NCBI GenBank assembly: GCA_963920635.1
Contig: OY987302.1
Span: 25,023,278 to 25,087,277, forward strand
Direction: 5' to 3'
Length of the DNA stretch: 64,000 bases
DNA from: Pseudeuparius sepicola
Lineage: Eukaryota; Arthropoda; Insecta; Coleoptera; Anthribidae
A program made the position numbers and the translations under genes. The notes beneath the pieces are model-generated. The model saw only the letters and a list, made by a program, of their open reading frames with translations, searched no databases and was not told where the DNA came from. Shown piece after piece: positions 44,200-56,184 of the stretch (its first letter is position 1; the number at the start of each line of letters is the position of its first letter).

Positions 44200-46370
44200 A
44201 AAGGATGGCAAGTTTTTTATCTTTCATTTTATTCACATGAGATGGAGCCCAAAGTTTTGATTTTTTTATGTACTTCAATGCATGAAATCGACTTTTCGAG
44301 ATATCGACACAAGTGTATTTTGGTGGTCATCGAAAAACTCGCGAAATCGAAGGTCTACGAAACCCTAGAATGGAAATGTTTTTGCTCGTTTAACTTTTTC
44401 TATGATATATGAAAAATTTTTGATTTTTAGTATCACAACCAATACGAGAATTTGGCACAGTTTTCACCAAAAATATTAACCCTTTTCGATAGGTATGATG
44501 AAAAATTGATATCCCAATAACGTTTTGACTCTAAAAATTAAAATTTGGGATCGATTTTATGAGGAAAAAGTAGAATGGGCAAAAAAATTCCATCCTAGCC
44601 TTGTTTATGGATACTCTAGTTTGCCAATATCTGACACTGACATAAGGATATGACAAAACAGTAGATACAGATTTTGCAAAAATAAATTGAGGCTGTGGCA
44701 TATACCTATAGCAACCTATACCGCACAAGAGAGACGTCCGACTGGGGGAATAATTTGGCGGCCATTTTTAACCCTAAATGAGTCTGGAAATTTGAAATAA
44801 TTTATACGGGTGGGTTTCTGTAAATAAAGTAATGTCTTGGTTCTCGCTTTGTGTAAAATGGAAATTATTTTAGTTCAAATTACAACATAGGTCCAAGATT
44901 TTTGTTGGTTTTGGTTTTGTAGGTAAATTTTTCGGCGGCTAGTTTTATTCCTTAGAACTTTATAACAAACCGTGAGGTCTGCTATAGTTACAATTTTTAT
45001 GACAACCATAAAAAGTAAATCAACTTTAGTATTAAATTAATTTTTAGCAACTATTAACATGCCATAAAATGGGCAACTAAAGGTAAACTGTTGAGTTAAA
45101 ATTTGTTTGAAAACAAAAAGGTCAAATTGTCTTTACAAATACTCTGACTATTCAGCTATAATTATAATTCACTCTGAATTAGAAGTTACAACTGGGTCTT
45201 CAGTTGCTTACGCTCGGAACGAGGCTTGTTGTAGTGCGGGGGCGAGGCTAGGGCTTCCTCCGGTCCTTGTCTGCTCGTGGAGGCGCTGTTGTTGTAGCTA
45301 GCAAATATCTCAGGGTTTTTCGCCAAAGTAGAGCTGACCAGGAATCCACACCTATGCCTATGCAACTCCCGTTACATTGTTCGTCTTCAGAAGGCTGTCG
45401 TCGTAGCGTCCTCAGAGATGGTGTTGCAAGCGTGAACAGATCATAAAGAAAATAGCATTAGACAAGGTCTAAGCTTTTTACAAAAATTGATGTACGTCGA
45501 TTAATAATTAATATTTAATTATAATAGTAAGGAAATTATTTAATGACAAATAATGATGAAAATTAAACTTACATTTATAACGATAAGTTAACTGACCAGA
45601 ATAGCAAAATAAATAATATTTTAACTATAAGAAAATTGTGGAGAATGCCCCAAATTTCAAAACTTAAATCTGAATTTTAAAGCAAGTAGATAAGTTGTGG
45701 TTTGTGCGGTAAGTATAAAATATGGAGATTTATCGGAAAACTTGAAGTAGTCGGTGGAGAATTTATTTAAGTGGGCCGGTATTACGGAATCGAGACCTAA
45801 CCTGAAAAATAAATGTAACTAACATGACAAAAAACTTGAAAATATTCAACAAGGAAACAACCGCAAGATGGTGGGTATTCAAAGAAAGACAATGCTATAT
45901 TTTTGAATTAAAGATGGCCGGGGCCTTAGACAAAATGAGTCCCTCAAAAAAACAGCACGTAAAAAGAAACGCTACAGGTGAGTACTAAAATTGCTGAACT
46001 AAGCAAAAATCAAAAGAAATTACTCACCTGTAGGGTCTTCTAGGAGAAACAGCCACCACCTGCTCGCTGTGTCCTGCGTTTCATCGGCTACGCAGCCAAA
46101 AAGGAAGTGCCTCGTGCAAGCGCCGTTGCCTCACGATGCCGTGAACATAGAAAAACAGTAAAACCCAAAAATATTAGTCACACCAAGTAAATCCCCAATA
46201 TAAAAATACAAAACCACTTAAATAAATCACCGATGGCAGAAATTGAGCGAGATAAATGTCGAAAAATTTTTCAAAAATGGGCAGGTGCCTCTGCGAACTT
46301 AATACAGGTGAAAACGAGAGCATAGTAGGCTATTAGCTGAGTAGTCACTGTTTTGTTGTATGGCATTGGT
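44200..46370. other. no gene seen
   Basis: AT-rich sequence with a GC-richer patch at 45200-45300. Two AGGTGAGTA/TACTCACCTG segments face each other at 45977 and 46021, a small inverted repeat. Short frames here lack recognisable motifs. Regulatory or intronic content cannot be excluded. Confidence 0.35.
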
Positions 46371-46617
46371 TTTTGAAGTTTTATTTAAGTTTTAATGTGT
46401 GTAAAATTGTAAAATGTTGTCATTTATGGATTGAAGGGTGCTGTTATATTTGCTGATTGGTTTCCTTGGGAAGATTTGCTTATTTTGTGTGTTTTCTGTT
46501 CTGCATGGTTTTGTAGTTGTGTTTACACTTTTTTCCGTACACACCTTTTTGTCTGTTTTTTTGAAGACAGGCCTTCTATGCTGGTGTGTAGGCCGGAGAT
46601 AGTCTGCCAAAGTTCAA

Positions 46618-47676
46618 GTGCTGTCCAAAAAAAGATTTTGGTAACTTTGTATGCCTGATATGTTGTGATGTATTTCATCCTAGTTGCCTAGAGAAAAGGG
46701 AAGATAGAATTGTAAAAATCAGTCTCCATAAAATTTTATGCAGTGCTGAATGCCAAGAAAAATACGACAGCGAGGAGACAGCAATTGACTTGGCTAATAA
46801 AAGAATAGATCAATTATCTGAGGATCTTAATAACAGGGATCTAGTGATTAGCAGATTGAAAAGAACTCTGGATTTTGAGGACTCGGGACTCGGTCTTTGA
46901 GCCGGAGAGGGATTTTGAAGCGGAGTTTGCCAAACAAAATGACTTTATTGGCCAACTGAGCGAAGCTAAATAACGAGAGGTTTGGGAGGTTACAGGACGA
47001 GCTGAGCCACAATAAACTCTACATTGACAGGCTCGAAAATGAGAAATCTGATATGGATAAACTTGGGAAGAGCATGTTAGCTACGATCAAGTCTCTTGAG
47101 GAGGATAACAAGTCTTATTTTAACGAGATGTCTGTCATCAGGGAAGAGTTCTCTTTGAAGCGTCCTGAATTGCATGCCTTCCTTGGAAGCCAATTTCGTG
47201 ATTGTTCTACACAAACGGGGAGCTCAGATTTGATGCATTGTCTGTGTGTTGCCCAGTCCTCTTCCAAAGGGCCTGGTTTGATGAGCCCTGGCCCCGATAT
47301 TCCTACCAAATATATAAATAATAAGAGAAGAGCGTTAATTCTGTGTGATGAATGGGGGAGACAGCTTCATTAAGTCTTAGGATCCCACAGAGATATGATA
47401 GATTTTTCTGTGGAAGCTATGATTATGCCTGGTGGAACCTTTGACAATATATTTAATAGAGTCCAATCTCTTACAAACGATTCTACTGATCGTGACTATG
47501 TGATAGTGCTTGCGGGAGCTAATGACTTCTTGCTTAATAAAGTGCCTAAAGTGAAGAGAGTTTGGAGTAAATTAAAATTAGAAATTTTTAAATATGTTAA
47601 CAATCCTGAATTTAATTGCCTTAATAACAACATACAATTTGTATTTAATAATTTCCTAAATTTACTTGATTATTAA
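46618..47676 (+). pseudogene. LINE ORF1: PHD-like finger, coiled coil, SGNH-esterase-like region
   Basis: The first frame contains KCCPKKDFGNFVCLICC and DVFHPSCLEK, a Cys/His-rich PHD-like finger. A coiled coil follows (DLANKRIDQLSEDLNNRD). After a frame break 47053-47373 continues the helix and reaches RRALILCDEWGRQLH. After a stop, 47395-47676 has MIMPGGTFDNIF and YVIVLAGANDF. LILxD...PGG...AGANDF follows the layout of the SGNH/GDSL-like esterase in ORF1 of CR1-group LINEs; the catalytic Ser position appears as 'CDEW', so it may be lost. Frameshifts and stops make it a pseudogene. Confidence 0.65.
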
Positions 47677-47744
47677 ACACTATGTATTGTATACAGGTGC
47701 CTACCTTTCAACTTCTATCAATGTCATTATTCTAATCATAGATG

Positions 47745-47975
47745 ACTTTTGACTGAACACTGGTTGAGGATTGGTGAACCTATTTATATCCCTGGTTATA
47801 TTCCCGTGTCTATGTTTTGTAGGAGGAAATGTGGCAATGGGGGCAATGTCGACTTTGGCAGTGTCTGCGATTTACACTTACTTGAGTTAAAAAATTTACT
47901 GCTTTCTTTCAATTTGGAGATGCATGTTGATGCTCCAACTAGGTTTTCGAGATATTCTTCTTCCACATTGGATTA
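47745..47975 (+). pseudogene. LINE endonuclease, part before the Gypsy insertion
   Basis: Contains LTEHWLR-like TEHWLRIGEPIYIPGY, FCRRKCGNGG, and after a deletion DLHLLELKNLLLSFNLEMHV and TRFSRYSSSTLDY. This is the second half of a LINE apurinic endonuclease. It stops exactly at the GATTA duplicated by the Gypsy element, and resumes at 56185. Confidence 0.8.
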
Positions 47976-48213
47976 TGTAATATATGGCGCCAATATCAAA
48001 TTGCCGCCATAACGGAAATGACATCACGGAGCGTCAATAGACAACAGGCCGAAAGGGACAGCACAAGCAGTCTGCACCGGGCCTCCATAACGAAAAGATT
48101 AATCTCAAGATCATAGTCTGTGATACGTAAAACCATGTGATAAGAGAAATAAAATATCAATCCAGTTTTATAATGTTTATTGCAACACCGTCGTAAAAGA
48201 TCAAGACATAACA
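47976..48213 (+). repeat. Gypsy 5' LTR (238 bp)
   Basis: Begins TGTAATATATGGCGCC and ends AGACATAACA. The 3' LTR begins TGTGATATATGGCGCC, so the 5' copy has mutated one base. AATAAA-like AAATAAAATATC lies near 48147. Confidence 0.9.
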
Positions 48214-48231
48214 GTGGCGACGGGGACTCAA
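48214..48231 (+). other. Gypsy primer binding site
   Basis: GTGGCGACGGGGACTC follows the LTR immediately. TGGCGAC is a common start of Gypsy primer binding sites; the tRNA was not determined. Confidence 0.6.
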
Positions 48232-48270
48232 ATGAAATGAAATGAAAACGTGATTACCGTGATCAACAAA

Positions 48271-48840
48271 ATGGCGGGCGAAGCAATAAAATTTCAAGAA
48301 TTTTACTCGGAAACCGACGACTGGATAATTTATATAGAGCGTTTGGAACAATATTTTGTAGGAAACAAAATAGAAAAAGAAGAAATTAAAGTAGCTACGT
48401 TGCTAAGTGTGATGGGCACAGAAACATATAAGTTATTAAGAAATCAGTGTTATCCGAACTTTCCACGTGAAAAGAAGTTTGCCGAATTAAATACCTTGCT
48501 ACAAAAACAATTTTCGCCGTTAGTAAACGTGTGGTGTCAACGAAGGAGTTTTTATGAAGCTTTCCAAAAAAATTGAGAGACAGCAGCCAATGGGTTCGCA
48601 AGAGTTCAAAGTTTATCCATAAATTGTGAATTTGGTTCGGATTTAGCAAACATCGTGAGAGATAAATTTGTCACGGGGTTTCTTCAATGACAAATTTTCG
48701 ACAGACTATGTGAAGAACCAGGCGATAAACCGGTCGATGAGGTAAAAAAAATTGCGTCTCAAAGAGAAAACGCAAAGTCAACGGCGGGAAGTTTAAACGT
48801 AGCGGAAGTGAACTCGATAAGAGAGCGCCACCCGTATCAG
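48271..48840 (+). pseudogene. Gypsy gag, N-terminal part
   Basis: The gag frame opens MAGEAIKFQEFYSETDDWII and runs with a capsid-like helical region (RLEQYFVGNKI...LSVMGTETYKLLRN). A frameshift/stop follows FYEAFQKN near 48575, after which the sequence continues in other frames (SINCEFGSDLANIVRDKF, DRLCEEPGDKPVDEVKKIA) into the pol-containing frame. Confidence 0.75.
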
Positions 48841-50627
48841 CAGCAGTTGTCAGATGGGAGAAGTAAGTCACACCCACTTTTCGACAAACGACAGATGCAA
48901 ACAGCAACAACAATTAAGAAGAAAATGGAAGCTGAAAGTTTTGGAAAGTGTAAGTGTTGCGGCGTGCACCATTACGGAAGGTGCAGATATAGAAACTACC
49001 AATGTCAGAGATGGAGGAAGAAAGGACATTTAGCAAGACTATGTAGTGATAAAGTTGTGAACTATGTTCAAGAAGAAGAGGTGCCAGACCAGTTTTGTTA
49101 TCCTAGAGACAGTGAAGATAAATGTTTGCAATGTATCGAGATAGGAAGTAAGGCAAGTAAAAATGGGTTACTGGTAAAATACTGCGGTAAGATTGGTGTT
49201 TCAAAACTTTCAAATGAAAACAATTTTGTTGCAGATGTTATTATAAATAAACAACTCCATAGTTTTGAAATAGATAGCGGGTCTACGATATCTGCAATTA
49301 ATTTAGACACGTTCCGCAGTAGGTTCCCAAGTATGCCATTAAGGGATAACAATATTTTATGTGTAGGATATAGTGGCAAGTCATTTACGCCAGAAGGTTT
49401 TATATTGGTTAATGTAGAATATAAACGGAGACGCAGGCCTATAAAGTTGTATGTTGTAAAGAATGGTGGACCAAATATTTTAGGACGAGATTGGTTGAAC
49501 GATTTCAATATTAAATTTCAAATATGTAATAACGTCAAAGAAATTGATATTGAAGGATTAATCGGTCAGTTCCCGGAGGTGTTTTCAAAGAAAATCGGTA
49601 AATATAAATATAAAAAAATTTCTTTTAGTTTAAAATCGAATGCGGTTCCCGTATTTTGTAGGCCAAGGCCGGTACCCCTAGCATATAAACAGCTGGCAGA
49701 GGAAGAGTTGGATACGTTGATTAATGAAGGTATATTGGAACCAACCGAAACCAGTGAATGGGCAACCCCCTTAGTAGCAGTGATGAAGTCGGATGGAAAA
49801 GTAAGGTTATGTGGGGATTACAAGTCAGCAGTTAATAAATACCTAATGGAAGAAGGATATCCTTTGCCAACAGCAACTGAGATTTTTGCAAAACTTCAAG
49901 GAGGTCAGCGGTTCACAAAACTCGATTTAAATCGAGCATATAACCAGTTCGAGTTGGACGATAAGGCGAAGCAGTTACTGACATGGTCGACGCATCGGAG
50001 TTTGTATACCATGGTAAGGATGCCATTTGGCATATCCCCAGCATCGGGGAAATTTCAAAAATATATCGGAACAACTTTTTCAAGGCATGGACCACGTGGC
50101 AAATTTTTTGGACGACATAATCGTAATGGGGGAGGATGAGTAGTCGCATGTGCAGATTCTAAAAAAAGTTCTAGGAAAATTGCAGAAGGCAGGCCTCGCA
50201 GTAAAGGAAGAAAAATGTAAATTTTTTCAAGAAAAAGTGGAATATTTGGGCCATGAAATAAGTAGAGAAGGGCTAAGGAAACAGAAGTCCAAAGTTAAGG
50301 CAATACTAGAAGCACGAAATCCAACAAACGTCTCTGAGGTTAGGTTACTGTTGGGGACAGTAAATTTTTATGGTAAGTTTATACCAAACCTGTCGGAAAC
50401 CTTAAAGCCAATGTATTTACTGCTGCAGAAAGGTGCGAAATTCTCGTGGAACGAACAATGCGAAGAAGCCTTCAAGAAAATCAAAGAATTAATGGCGTCT
50501 TGACAAAATTCTGACACATTGCAACCCGGCGTTGCCGACCGTGTTATCTACAGACGCATCGGAAGCAGGAATAGGGGCAGTATTAGCTCACCAAATGCCA
50601 AATGGGGAAACAAGACCCGTTTGCTAT
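48808..50627 (+). pseudogene. Gypsy nucleocapsid, protease, reverse transcriptase and start of RNase H
   Basis: The long frame 48808-50139 holds two Cys/His clusters (CKCCGVHHYGRCRY and CQRWRKKGHLARLC, the second lacking one Cys). The protease motif is FEIDSGSTISAIN with the D-S-G active site. The reverse transcriptase has SEWATPLVAVMKSDGKVRLC, CGDYKSAVNK and FTKLDLNRAYNQFELDD. A frameshift near 50075 precedes the catalytic FLDDIIVMGEDE, then a stop, then 50150-50503 with KCKFFQEKVEYLGHEISREG and the thumb. RNase H starts with LSTDASEAGIGAVLAHQMPN near 50545 and is cut in RPVCY at 50627 by the MITE insertion. Confidence 0.9.
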
Positions 50628-50628
50628 A

Positions 50629-52571
50629 CACTGTGTCCCGGATAAGAATGAACAGCATGGGGATATTGCAAACGGTGAGAGATAGGGCAACTGTTAAATG
50701 GGGAAAAAGTTGCGCAATTTTGAGGTCAATAAAATGGCACAAACAGATTTTTAATATCTTTTTTCGTTTTTGAGTTATTTTGAAAAAAGTAAAGTTTTGC
50801 GTTTTCGATTTTATTTTTTTCTGAAGTTGTTATCACAGATAGAGAAAAAAGAAAAGCACTTTCTTATGGCACTTTTTAACGGGCCTTAAGATGGTGTTTT
50901 TAGATTTGTTCTACAACGTTCCGTTTTTGAGAAACCATCTTCAACTTTATTTTTTTAAATACGGACCTGGATTTTTTTTGTAGAATTTGAAAGCACTTTT
51001 CATTGCAAATACCATGATGTATGACACGAAATATTTTTAAAATGTTTTGAGACAATTATACTGAAAATTCCTTTTTTTTTCATTCATTTTTGTCAAATGC
51101 GGCCCTGTATTTAATAATAAGGAGTCTAAATATTAATCAGTATTGACAACAATTTAACTCACAGTTTATTTTTACTTCGAAAACTTAATATTTTTAAATT
51201 GTACGGCCCTGCGTCTGGTAAAGTGTTTTCCTCTGTTGTTGTACAGCAAACAGTGTCGCATTGTGTTTTGGAGTAAATTCTTCGCTTTTCCTAATTGCGA
51301 GAAGAAAGCTTTAAGCCAACGTAATCAATAACTTTTGCCATTTATTAATTGCAAAAATACATTCGTTCGGCCTCTACACTATTTCTGTGACACAAGATAT
51401 AACATGCTGACATGTTAAATTTGTCGTCATTTGAAAAAGCACCCTCCATTTGTAATGAAATAAATTGTTAACTAAATGGTACATTGGGAGTTATGACAAA
51501 TGACAAGGGATTGGTTTCGTTGTTTCAAAGCCTTCTAGGTGGAGGATTTTTATTTATTTTTTATTATCGTATGATGTGCCGTCCTTTTTTTTAGTTCTCC
51601 AATTGAAAGATAAGTTGTAAGTTAAATTGTTGACAATACTGATTAATATTTAGACTTCTTATTATTAAATAGAGGGCCGCATTAGAAAAAAAAATGGAAA
51701 AAATGAATTTTCAGTATAATTGTCTCAAAATATTTTAAAAATATTTCTTGTCATACATCATGGTATTTGCAATGAAAAGTGCTTTCAAAATCTGCAAAAA
51801 AAAAAAATGCAGGTCCGTATTTAAAAAAATTAAGTTGAAGATGGTTTCTCAAAAACGAAACGTTGTAGAACAAATCTAAAAATGCTATTTTAAGGCCCGT
51901 TAAAAAGTGCCATAAGAAAGTGTTTTTCTTTTTTCTCTATTGTAACAGAAAAACGTGAGGGGTGTGTTCTGTGGCAAATAAAAATATCCCAGATGGTCGT
52001 CGAGGGTCTACTTTTATTTTGTAGAAAAAAATATGCCCTACAGTGCTGTAGAAAAAAGAAACATAATTAGTTAAATGTTAAACGCTTCAAAAAGTTACAT
52101 GTTCATTACCTGGTACTAAGCCCGCGGTGATTCAAATTTTATATAATGTTGAATATTAGCGTTTCACTATAAAGACACCAGCACAAAGGCTCGACGACCA
52201 ATAACTTGAAACGACCGAAAAAAGCAGCCGCATGGACTTTTTATTTAGAGTGCGTAAAAAGTAAAATTCGCCCGAAAATGAACAAGTGGAGCCATCTATG
52301 GAGCCAACACAACAAATTCAATAACACAACATGACCAAAATGCAGGACTCCGCCACACTATCTGTGATAACAACTTCAGAAAAAAATAAAATCGAAAACG
52401 CAAAATTTTACTTTTTTCAAAATAACTCAAAAACGAAAAAAGATATTAAAAATCTGTTTGTGCCATTTTATTGACCTCAAAATTGCGCAACTTTTTCCCC
52501 ATTTAACCGTTGCCCTATCTCTCACGGTTTGCAATATCCCCATGCTGTTCATTCTTATCCGGGACACAGTG
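50629..52571. mobile_element. TA-inserted palindromic MITE inside Gypsy RNase H
   Basis: CACTGTGTCCCGGATAAG starts at 50629 and its inverted copy CTTATCCGGGACACAGTG ends at 52571. TA flanks both (50627-50628, 52572-52573). Removing the insert and one TA restores the RNase H frame (CYISRTLSKAEKGYS), so the 2-bp TA duplication is confirmed by coding logic. Arms extend from 50629 to about 51165 and from about 51620 to 52571, the right arm being split by a solo LTR. Confidence 0.9.
51941..52357 (+). mobile_element. solo LTR (417 bp) inside the MITE
   Basis: TGTAACAGAAAAACGTG at the left and GGACTCCGCCACA at the right give TG...CA ends. CTAT is duplicated at 51937-51940 and 52358-52361. The undisturbed left arm of the host MITE shows the empty site (TCTCTATCTG, inverted). 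No other part of the element is present. Confidence 0.8.
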
Positions 52572-52573
52572 TA

Positions 52574-54185
52574 TATCACGGACTTTATCAAAGGCGGAAA
52601 AAGGTTATTCAACCATTCACAGAGAAGCGTTAGTGATATATTGGGCCTTTTCAAAGTTGGAACAATATCTGATAGGAAGGAAATTTATTTTGAAATGTGA
52701 CCACCTCCCATTGGTTCATCTGTTTGGAGAAAATAAAGGTATACCTCGGATGCATGCAAATCGATTGCAGAGATGGGCCACTTACATGTCAGGTTTTCAT
52801 TATAGCATGGAACATATTAAAGGAGAGAGAAGAAGAAGAAAAAAAGGAAAAGGTTGATTTTATTAAATTTGTCTCAACAACAGCAAATTGGCCGATGGAC
52901 ATAAAAAAGGTCAGGGAAGAGACAATAAATGATTCAGCACTGCAACAGTTTATTAAATGTGTTTTAGAGGAAGAGTGGCCGAAACCGATCCGAGAAGAAC
53001 TAAAATCTTTTTACGTGAGAAGAGACGAATTGACAGTCAAAAATGGTGTCCTTTTATGGGGACTCAGAGTGGTCTTTCCAGAAAGTTTGAGGAAAACAGT
53101 ATTAGAGATGTTACACCAGGCTCATTTTGGGATCTATAAGATGAAGGCAACAGCAAGGAGTTTTGTATATTGGCCAAGAATGGAAATAGATATAGAAAAG
53201 ATCGCTCGCTCTTGTACACCATGTTTAGTGAATAGAACAGAACCACCTCGAGCAAAACCGATTTCGTGGCCGGACGCAGGTGCCCCATGGGTAAGAATCT
53301 GTATAGATTTTTTGGAGGTGGTGAATAAGAACTTTCTTATAGTGGTGGACTCGTACTCTAAATGGATCGAAGCTTATGAAATAAAAAGATTGACGGCGAG
53401 AGAAACAATTCAAAAATTGCGAGAGTGTTTTGCAAGATTTGGGCTGCCCAGAACCTTAACAAGGATAACGGACCGCAGCAAGTGTCAAAGGAGTTGGAAA
53501 CACTTTTGTTTAAAAACGGAATTAAATATGTCACTTCCCCACCCTTCCACCCAGCATCCAATGGTCAAGCGGAAAATGCAGTAAAAACTTTTAAAAAAGA
53601 GGTAAAGACTATGCTCGCAGACCCAAAGAACAAAAACGAACAATTAGATACCATTATAGCAAGAATCCTTTTTCAGTACTTACCGGAATGCAGAACATTG
53701 TACTACAAAAAGAAGTCCAGCCAAGCTGTTGTTTGGCAGGAGGCTACGAACGAATTTCACCTCGTTAATGGAAAAAGGGGGCAGAGAGGAAATCAAGGAG
53801 CAAGAAGAGTCAGAAAAGAGAAAAGACAGAGGTTTTGCATTGAATCAAGTGGTAATGGTCAGAGATTACAGAAATAGGACCAAGAAGTCATGGGCAAAGG
53901 CAAGGATTGTAAAAATTTTAGGCAGAGTAACGTTCTTATGTCAGATCGAAGAGGAGAACATTTGGAAAAGGCACAAAAACCAAATCATAATGAAGGAAGA
54001 AGTAGAACAAGAAGGGGGTACGGTTAAGCCAAACTACAGAAGACTAGAGAACCGCATAGCATACTCACCTCGGGGAGCTACAGAGGATCGATTAGAACAA
54101 GTGCTAACAAATCCACCATTAGCAAATATAATTAGGCCAATAGTAGATAATAATAGTTTAAATGACGCAGAGGGAACTATCTCTA
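52574..54185 (+). pseudogene. Gypsy RNase H (rest) and integrase
   Basis: After the MITE, RNase H resumes with SRTLSKAEKGYSTIHREALV, IGRKFILKCDHLPLVHLF and HANRLQRWATYMSGFHYSME. The integrase zinc region is LHQAHFGIYKMKATARSFVY...CTPCLVNR. The core shows RICIDFLEV (first Asp), a region with KDNGPQQVS (second Asp, reached by a frameshift near 53430) and HPASNGQAENAVKTFKKEV (Glu). The C-terminus has FGRRLRTNF, a basic linker and RTKKSWAKARIVKILGRVTF, resembling a GPY/F module. At least four frameshifts are present. The frame is cut at 54185 by another MITE. Confidence 0.88.
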
Positions 54186-55356
54186 CAGGGTGTTCCTTAA
54201 TAACATGCTAATACTTAAGGGAGTTATTTTTGGGCCCATTTTAAGAAAAAAACTTCATATGAACGTATGTCGTAAACGTCCCAACTTTTGAGATACAGGG
54301 CGTTAAAGTTCATTTTTTTAAATTGAATTTTGGCTACATCTCCCGAAATAATCAAGCTGCTGAACTGAAATTTGGCACTGCTATGTTTTTGGGGATGGAG
54401 AATAAGCTGAAAATGTCAATTTCACCGTATCTCACAGAGGGCACCACTTGCGCTGTTTTTTGATCACGCTTTTACGCGTAACTTTTTTGAGGTTATCTTT
54501 TTGGTCCTGCAGGTCCATCATTTTAGTGCATATTTTCATTCTACAAGAAAAAGGTACTCTTGTTTCATAACGATTAAATCAACCGTTTGCTTTGAAATTG
54601 CCAAAACGTTCTCCAAAACACCTGTTGACTTCAATATTCGAAACATAAAATTTTCACCTACCACCTTCAAGTTTTACAGATCAACTGTTCCATTTAAACT
54701 GAGAAAAAAAATCCCTATGAACAATGTACCAAAAATTATTCGCTTTCAAAATGGAAAGGATTGAATTTGACAAAATTTGGACACTCTATTTCAAGAAAAC
54801 CAATGGTGTTTTGACCAATGCCCATTTGGCATTTTTTACAACATTTTGAATGTACAGTTGATCTGTAACATTTGAAAGCAGTAGGTGAAAATTTTATGTT
54901 TCGAATATTGGAATCAACAGGTGTTTTGGGGCACGTTTTGGTAATTTCAACGCAAACGGTCGATTTAATCGTTATGAAACAAGAGTACCTTTTTCTTGCA
55001 GAATGAAAAGATGCACTAAAATGATGGACCTGCAGGACCAAAAAGATAACCTCAAAAAAGTTACGCGTAAAAGCGTGATCAAAAAACAGCGCAAGTGGCG
55101 CCCTCTGTGAGATACGGTGAAATTGACATTTTCAGCTTATTCTCCATCCCCAAAAACATAGCAGTGCCAAATTTCAGTTCCGCAGCTTGATTATTTCGGG
55201 AGATGTAGCCAAAATTCAATTTAAAAAAATGAACTTTAACGCCCTGTATCTCAAAAGTTGGGACGTTTACGACATACGTTCATATGAAGTTTTTTTCTTA
55301 AAATGGGCCCAAAAATAACCCCCTTAAGTATTAGCATGTTATTAAGGAACACCCTG
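54186..55356. mobile_element. TA-inserted palindromic MITE in the Gypsy pol 3' end
   Basis: CAGGGTGTTCCTTAATAACA at the left is mirrored by TGTTATTAAGGAACACCCTG at the right; TA flanks both (54184-54185, 55357-55358). The arms (54186-54740 and 54800-55356) mirror each other almost base for base with a ~60-bp centre. No transposase. Confidence 0.9.
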
Positions 55357-55358
55357 TA

Positions 55359-55684
55359 TAAGTAGGGAAACCATAGATAACCAAGATGGTGGAAGTGAAA
55401 CTGTAAATGACGTAGATAGATCATCTATACATGTTAACGATAATTGTGACGTTCCTAGTATATCTGGGGTTGTAAATGGGGGTAGTTTGGAGAATGTAAC
55501 TCAGAGGGTACTTGATACCCCTGAGCAAGAGAAGCAAAACGCATTAGGAAATGCGCCATTTGTGGTACCTTATGAAAAAGAACATCCGTTACAAAACAAA
55601 GTCTTGTGCATGCCCAGTCGAGAGACCGGGGCAAGCAATAGACCAAAAAGAGTAAGTAAAAAGCCAGAAAGATATAGAACCTAG
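55359..55684 (+). pseudogene. Gypsy pol C-terminal tail
   Basis: The frame resumes after the MITE with an Asp/Asn/Ser-rich region (ETIDNQDGGSETVNDVDRSS) and ends SNRPKRVSKKPERYRT plus stop at 55684. The basic 'RPKRxxKKPxRY' end is typical of Gypsy polyproteins. Confidence 0.7.
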
Positions 55685-55934
55685 AGAAACCGAAATTATA
55701 CCCAAGTTGATGCACATGCATTTTTTTTGTAACTAGCAATTTGAGGTTTCTACAGTTTTGGTGCCAGCAAGTAACAAGACTGTTTCATTCGATCATGTAA
55801 AAACACTGTTAAGATAAAATATGTAACTACAAATGTATTTTATCGTGTCTGATATAGTTATTGATTGTATCGAGAAAATTTTTTGTTTGTTTGTACGGTG
55901 TAAAAACACATAGATGTTAAATGTGGTTTTATCT

Positions 55935-55945
55935 AAGAAGGAAGG
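55935..55945 (+). other. Gypsy polypurine tract
   Basis: AAGAAGGAAGG abuts the 3' LTR start at 55946, as expected for plus-strand priming. Confidence 0.75.
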
Positions 55946-56184
55946 TGTGATATATGGCGCCAATATCAAATTGCCGCCATAACGGAAATGACGTCACGGA
56001 GAGTCAATAGACAACAGGCCGAAAGGGACAGCATAAGCAGTCTGCACCGGGCCTCCATAACGAAAAGATTAATCTCGTGATCATAGTCTGTGATATGTAA
56101 AACCATGCGATAAGAGAAATAAAATATCAATCCAATTTTATAATGTTTATTGCAACACCGTCGTAAAAGATCAAGACCATAACA
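55946..56184 (+). repeat. Gypsy 3' LTR (239 bp)
   Basis: TGTGATATATGGCGCC to AGACCATAACA. It is followed by the GATTA duplication and by the continuing LINE endonuclease. Confidence 0.9.

Larger units (their letters stand above)
47976..56184 (+). mobile_element. Gypsy (Ty3-type) LTR retrotransposon, full-length but degenerate
   Basis: Two LTRs (47976-48213 and 55946-56184) in direct orientation flank gag-pol remnants. GATTA is duplicated at 47971-47975 and 56185-56189. Order protease, reverse transcriptase, RNase H, integrase places it in Ty3/Gypsy. No envelope frame is seen. Two MITEs are nested inside. About ten differences between the LTRs by eye, plus internal frameshifts, indicate an old insertion. 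Confidence 0.92.

Noticed and set aside
45107..45301. Frame with Cys-rich end and a GC-rich patch as a possible exon
   Set aside because: No splice context or family recognised; the Cys run comes from a GTTGTTGTAG-type simple sequence.
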